Shown here one piece after another: positions 61,072 through 64,000 of a DNA stretch of 64,000 nucleotides (the first letter of the stretch is position 1; each line of letters begins with the position of its first letter). Position numbers and translations under genes: made by a program. A model generated the notes under the pieces. It was given only the letters and a program-made list of their open reading frames with translations, searched no databases and was not told the origin of the DNA. This stretch comes from Lacinutrix sp. Hel_I_90. GTDB lineage: Bacteria; Bacteroidota; Bacteroidia; Flavobacteriales; Flavobacteriaceae. The stretch lies in NCBI RefSeq assembly GCF_000934685.1, contig NZ_JYNQ01000001.1:3261501-3325500 (forward strand). The letters are read 5' to 3'.

Positions 61072-61950
61072 TTATTTGTAAAGTGAAATAGTGTAAAATA
61101 GTTTAAATAATTGAAAGCTATTGGTATTACTTGTCTTGTTAGAAATAGTTTCAAATAACTTTGATAAGTTGTTTGCTATTAATCGTGTAATCTTAAATCT
61201 CAAAAACGTAGAGTTATTAATTAATTTTAATAATTTACTGTATTCCATAAACTCAGGATGTTTTGATTTTAATAAGATTAGGTTTTTTATACCATCTTTA
61301 GTTTTTTCTATAAAATCGCGATTAGTATCAAGGTCTAGGTGGATTACTGGATTGTCAACATGGATGATAGGAACAGCATTTTTTTTTAATTCATAAGCAA
61401 AAAAAGTGTCTTCGTGTCCATATTTCAAGAGTTCTTCATTGAAAAGTATTTTTTTTAAAGTGTTTTTTGTAACAATAAAATTGTTGGTCATAAAACGATG
61501 ATATGGCTTTCTTCTTCTTGCTAATGCTATTTTATCTTCAAATTGAACGCCATAATTGTACCTTAATTTTTTGGGTTTGTATTCAGTTTTAGGATGAATT
61601 CTTCCGCCATATATAATATTATTAGGATGTTTTTTAATCGTATTAATATACTTTAGAATAAAATTATTAGGAATACCCGAGTCACCGTCTAAAAACAACA
61701 GATGATGATAATTCGCTTTTTTAGCTAGTAGATTTCTAATCTTTGCGCGGCCTACATTTTTGTTTAGTTTTTCATAACTGTAAAAAGGATGCTTAAAGTT
61801 AGCTAATACATTTAGTTCTATCGTTGATGCATCATCAATTAGAAGAACTTCAGCTTGAATAGAAAGCTGTTCTATTTGTTTACACAAATCCATAACGGTT
61901 GCTATGCAATTATAATCGTATACAGGAATGCATATACTTAGTTCTACCAT
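61072..61950 (-). CDS. glycosyltransferase family 2-like protein
   Basis: The 292-residue protein has the GT-A start ELSICIPVYDYNCIATVMDLCKQ, LIDDAST, LNKNVGRAKIRNLLA, LLFLDGDSGIPNNF (the DGD metal motif) and a GHEDTFFAYELKK region in place of the more common ED acceptor motif. It is thus a diverged family 2 enzyme, probably active. It begins the minus-strand pair of glycosyltransferases. Confidence 0.85.
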   Translation of the reverse strand: MVELSICIPVYDYNCIATVMDLCKQIEQLSIQAEVLLIDDASTIELNVLANFKHPFYSYEKLNKNVGRAKIRNLLAKKANYHHLLFLDGDSGIPNNFILKYINTIKKHPNNIIYGGRIHPKTEYKPKKLRYNYGVQFEDKIALARRRKPYHRFMTNNFIVTKNTLKKILFNEELLKYGHEDTFFAYELKKNAVPIIHVDNPVIHLDLDTNRDFIEKTKDGIKNLILLKSKHPEFMEYSKLLKLINNSTFLRFKITRLIANNLSKLFETISNKTSNTNSFQLFKLFYTISLYK

Positions 61951-62058
61951 GCTTTAGCTTAGAATTGCGTTATTTTTTTGTTTTTAACAGTTTAGTTTCA
62001 AGCATGAACGACATTAAAGAAATAAAATTTGATATGTTATGAGTTACAAAAGTCATAA

Positions 62059-62742
62059 TTACCCTTTGCGCTGTACCACTTCAAAAACTTGATTATCATC
62101 GCACTTTAGTGTTTTACTAGGATATTTTAGTAGCAAGGCATAATCGTGTGTCGCCATTAAAATGGTGTTTCCATTTTTATTGATTTCCTGTAAGACTTCC
62201 ATGACTTCAATACTGGTTTGCGGATCTAGATTCCCTGTAGGCTCATCGGCTAAAATTAATTCAGGATCATTTAATAAAGCCCGAGCGATAGCGACACGTT
62301 GCTGTTCTCCTCCAGAGAGCTCGTGTGGAAACTTAAACCCTTTTGACGCCATGCCGACTTTGGTTAAAACCTCTTTCATTCGGGCAGCCATTTCTACTTT
62401 ATCTTTCCAGCCAGTCGCTTTTAAAACAAACTCTAAATTTGCATTTATTGTTCTATCGGTTAATAATTTGAAATCCTGAAAAACAACACCTAGTTTTCGT
62501 CTTAAAAAAGGAATATCATTTTCTTTTAGGGTTTTCAAATTGAAGTTCACAATGTGTCCTTCACCTACTTTTAAAGGTATATCGGCATACAATGTTTTCA
62601 TAAAACTACTTTTTCCAGAACCTGTTTTACCAATTAAATAGACAAAATCACCTTTGTTGATTTGTACATTAACATCGGAAAGGATAAGACTTAAACCTTG
62701 AAAAATAGAAGCCTCTTTAAATTCTAAAATGATATCTGACAT
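62059..62742 (-). CDS. ftsE: cell division ATP-binding protein FtsE
   Basis: From ATG 62742 the protein has 227 residues, as is usual. It has Walker A GKTGSGKSSF, Q-loop VFQDFKLL, the ABC signature LSGGEQQRVAIARALL, Walker B ELILADEPTGNLDP, and the switch His in MATHDYALL. The opening DIILEFKEASIFQGLSLILSDVNVQ is FtsE-like. With FtsX (not in the window) it controls peptidoglycan hydrolysis at the division site. It is divergent from the TPR gene. Confidence 0.9.
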   Translation of the reverse strand: MSDIILEFKEASIFQGLSLILSDVNVQINKGDFVYLIGKTGSGKSSFMKTLYADIPLKVGEGHIVNFNLKTLKENDIPFLRRKLGVVFQDFKLLTDRTINANLEFVLKATGWKDKVEMAARMKEVLTKVGMASKGFKFPHELSGGEQQRVAIARALLNDPELILADEPTGNLDPQTSIEVMEVLQEINKNGNTILMATHDYALLLKYPSKTLKCDDNQVFEVVQRKG

Positions 62743-62943
62743 AGTTAATTTTATTTTGTTCTGAAGTATTTTGTTTTTAAACGGAAAGAAAAACACAATG
62801 TTGTAAATGTATCATTTTAGTTGAAACTATAAAATAGCTGCTTCAATTTTCTTTTAAAATTCAGTATTCTTTATAATTTTATTTTTTAATCACTCGGTTT
62901 ATAATTATAACATAATTCTAACGTTATGGCTTTAGTAATAATT

Positions 62944-62951
62944 TATCTTTG
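62944..62951 (+). promoter_or_regulatory. -7 element of the TPR gene
   Basis: TATCTTTG at 62944-62951 matches TAnnTTTG and lies 25 bases before the ATG. No TTTG at -33 was seen. Confidence 0.5.
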
Positions 62952-62976
62952 ATTTCAAATTTTAAACCCATAGTCA

Positions 62977-64000
62977 ATGACTAAAAAACATAGCCTTTCA
63001 TTCCTCACCATTATCCTGTTTACAGTGGTTTCTTTTGCACAACAATCTGCTGCTTATACCAACGATTTTGTAGCGTATCAAAAAGCACTTCAACTGTATA
63101 ATAATCAGCAGTATTTAGCCTCTCAAACGGCGTTTAGGGAGATAAAAAAGACCACTCAAGAAGACAATATTAAATCAGATTGCACCTATTATATCGCTAA
63201 TTGTGCCGTGCGTTTAAACCAACAAAATGCAGATGATTTGATTGAGCGTTTTGTTGAAGAGTATCCAACGAGTACTAAAAAGAATTCTGCATTTGTTGAT
63301 GTTGCAGACTACTATTTTGAAAATGGAAAGTTTGCACATGCACAAAAATGGTATCAAAAGGTAGATGAGAACTCGCTAAGTAGATTAGAACGTGAGAAAT
63401 TTAATTTTAATAAGGGCTATGCTGCTTTTTATTCTAAGAATTATAAAGATGCCAAAACGTATTTAAGTCGGGTTGAAAACTCATTAAAATATGGTTCTCA
63501 AGCGAAATATTACATAGGTTTCATGGCTTATGAAGGCGATGATTACGATAAGGCGAATGTTTATTTCGAGCAGGTAAGTGATCAGGAAAAATATCAGGAA
63601 AAGTTATCTTACTATCAGGCCGATTTAAATTTTAAACTTGGAAAATTTGAGAAAGCGATTGCCTTAGCCAAAGCAAAATTAGAAACAGGCGATGGTAATG
63701 AAATTTCTGAACTCTCTAAAATAATAGGAGAGAGTTATTTCAATTTAGAACAATACCAAGAGGCGATTCCCTATTTAACTAAATATAAAGGTAAAAAGGG
63801 TAAGTGGAATAACACCGATTACTACCAGTTGGGTTATGCGTATTACAAGCAGAATGATTATGAAAAAGCAATTTCAGAATTCAACAAAATAATAGATGGC
63901 AATAATAGTGTTGCTCAAAACGCGTATTATCATTTAGGGGAAAGTTATGTAAAATTAGATAAAAAGCAAGAAGCGCTAAATGCATTTAGAAATGCCTCTC
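62977..64000 (+). CDS. tetratricopeptide repeat protein (3' partial)
   Basis: An ATG at 62977 opens a frame that runs off the end of the window (341 codons seen). It starts with a signal peptide (LTIILFTVVSFAQQS), then repeated helix pairs with the TPR pattern, such as FVDVADYYFENGKFAHAQKWYQKV, YYIGFMAYEGDDYDKANVYF and YYQLGYAYYKQNDYEKAISEFNKI. It is exported to the periplasm. Long TPR proteins beside ftsE are common in this family; the partner is unknown. Confidence 0.88.
   Translation, partial: MTKKHSLSFLTIILFTVVSFAQQSAAYTNDFVAYQKALQLYNNQQYLASQTAFREIKKTTQEDNIKSDCTYYIANCAVRLNQQNADDLIERFVEEYPTSTKKNSAFVDVADYYFENGKFAHAQKWYQKVDENSLSRLEREKFNFNKGYAAFYSKNYKDAKTYLSRVENSLKYGSQAKYYIGFMAYEGDDYDKANVYFEQVSDQEKYQEKLSYYQADLNFKLGKFEKAIALAKAKLETGDGNEISELSKIIGESYFNLEQYQEAIPYLTKYKGKKGKWNNTDYYQLGYAYYKQNDYEKAISEFNKIIDGNNSVAQNAYYHLGESYVKLDKKQEALNAFRNAS

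Overview
The window looks like a low-GC member of the Flavobacteriaceae (Bacteroidota). The evidence is the tmRNA tag GENNYALAA, -7 promoter elements of the TAnnTTTG type, A-rich start regions without Shine-Dalgarno sequences, TlpA-like and thrombospondin-3-repeat lipoproteins, and a KdsA/TypA/FtsE/TPR gene set typical of that family. I cannot name the genus.

Region 1 (1 to about 33,635) is the right-hand part of a tailed-phage prophage; its left end is outside the window. It is inserted at the 3' end of ssrA (tmRNA), with a tyrosine integrase just beside the junction. From left to right: an early-type cluster of small proteins including an HD-domain protein; a 500 bp non-coding region rich in GTTGAAC/TTCCAAC repeats; tail-fibre genes and a lysis module (GH108 muramidase and membrane proteins); a gene flanked by operator-like palindromes; head genes (S49 protease, scaffold-capsid fusion, a second structural protein); BRCT and lipoprotein cargo genes; the packaging genes and portal; a hairpin-rich cargo island with a P22-type antirepressor; then tape measure and tail proteins including a BACON-like one.

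Two things stand out. First, five perfect copies of GTCCTTTT on the + strand each open a structural operon, and each is followed after exactly 19 bp by a TAnnATTG-like -7 element. In three of them the start codon lies 4 nt after the -7 element, so those mRNAs are probably leaderless. I read this as a prophage-specific late promoter. Second, two loci share an RNA-like leader with the order A-B-C-C'-A'-B' (a pseudoknot topology). The arms differ in sequence but pair in both, the internal spacings are identical (127 nt and 20 nt), and both leaders sit in front of related 51 and 53 aa proteins not described by any family I know. This is the best candidate for an undescribed regulatory system.

Region 2 (33,635 to 51,714) is host chromosome: tmRNA; a saccharopine-dehydrogenase-like enzyme and an SDR; a surface lipoprotein; a thioredoxin-fold lipoprotein; a leftward operon of about nine mostly membrane genes with its own winged-helix regulator and two matching palindromes; a 97 bp tandem repeat array with conserved hairpins; CDGSH, KdsA and TypA genes.

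Region 3 (51,715 to 61,950) is a polysaccharide locus: FemAB/GNAT-like protein, sugar aminotransferase and 3,4-ketoisomerase (a dTDP-3-amino-3,6-dideoxyhexose pathway pair), a Wzx-like flippase, a left-handed beta-helix acyltransferase and five glycosyltransferases on both strands. The window ends with an FtsE ATPase and the start of a TPR protein.
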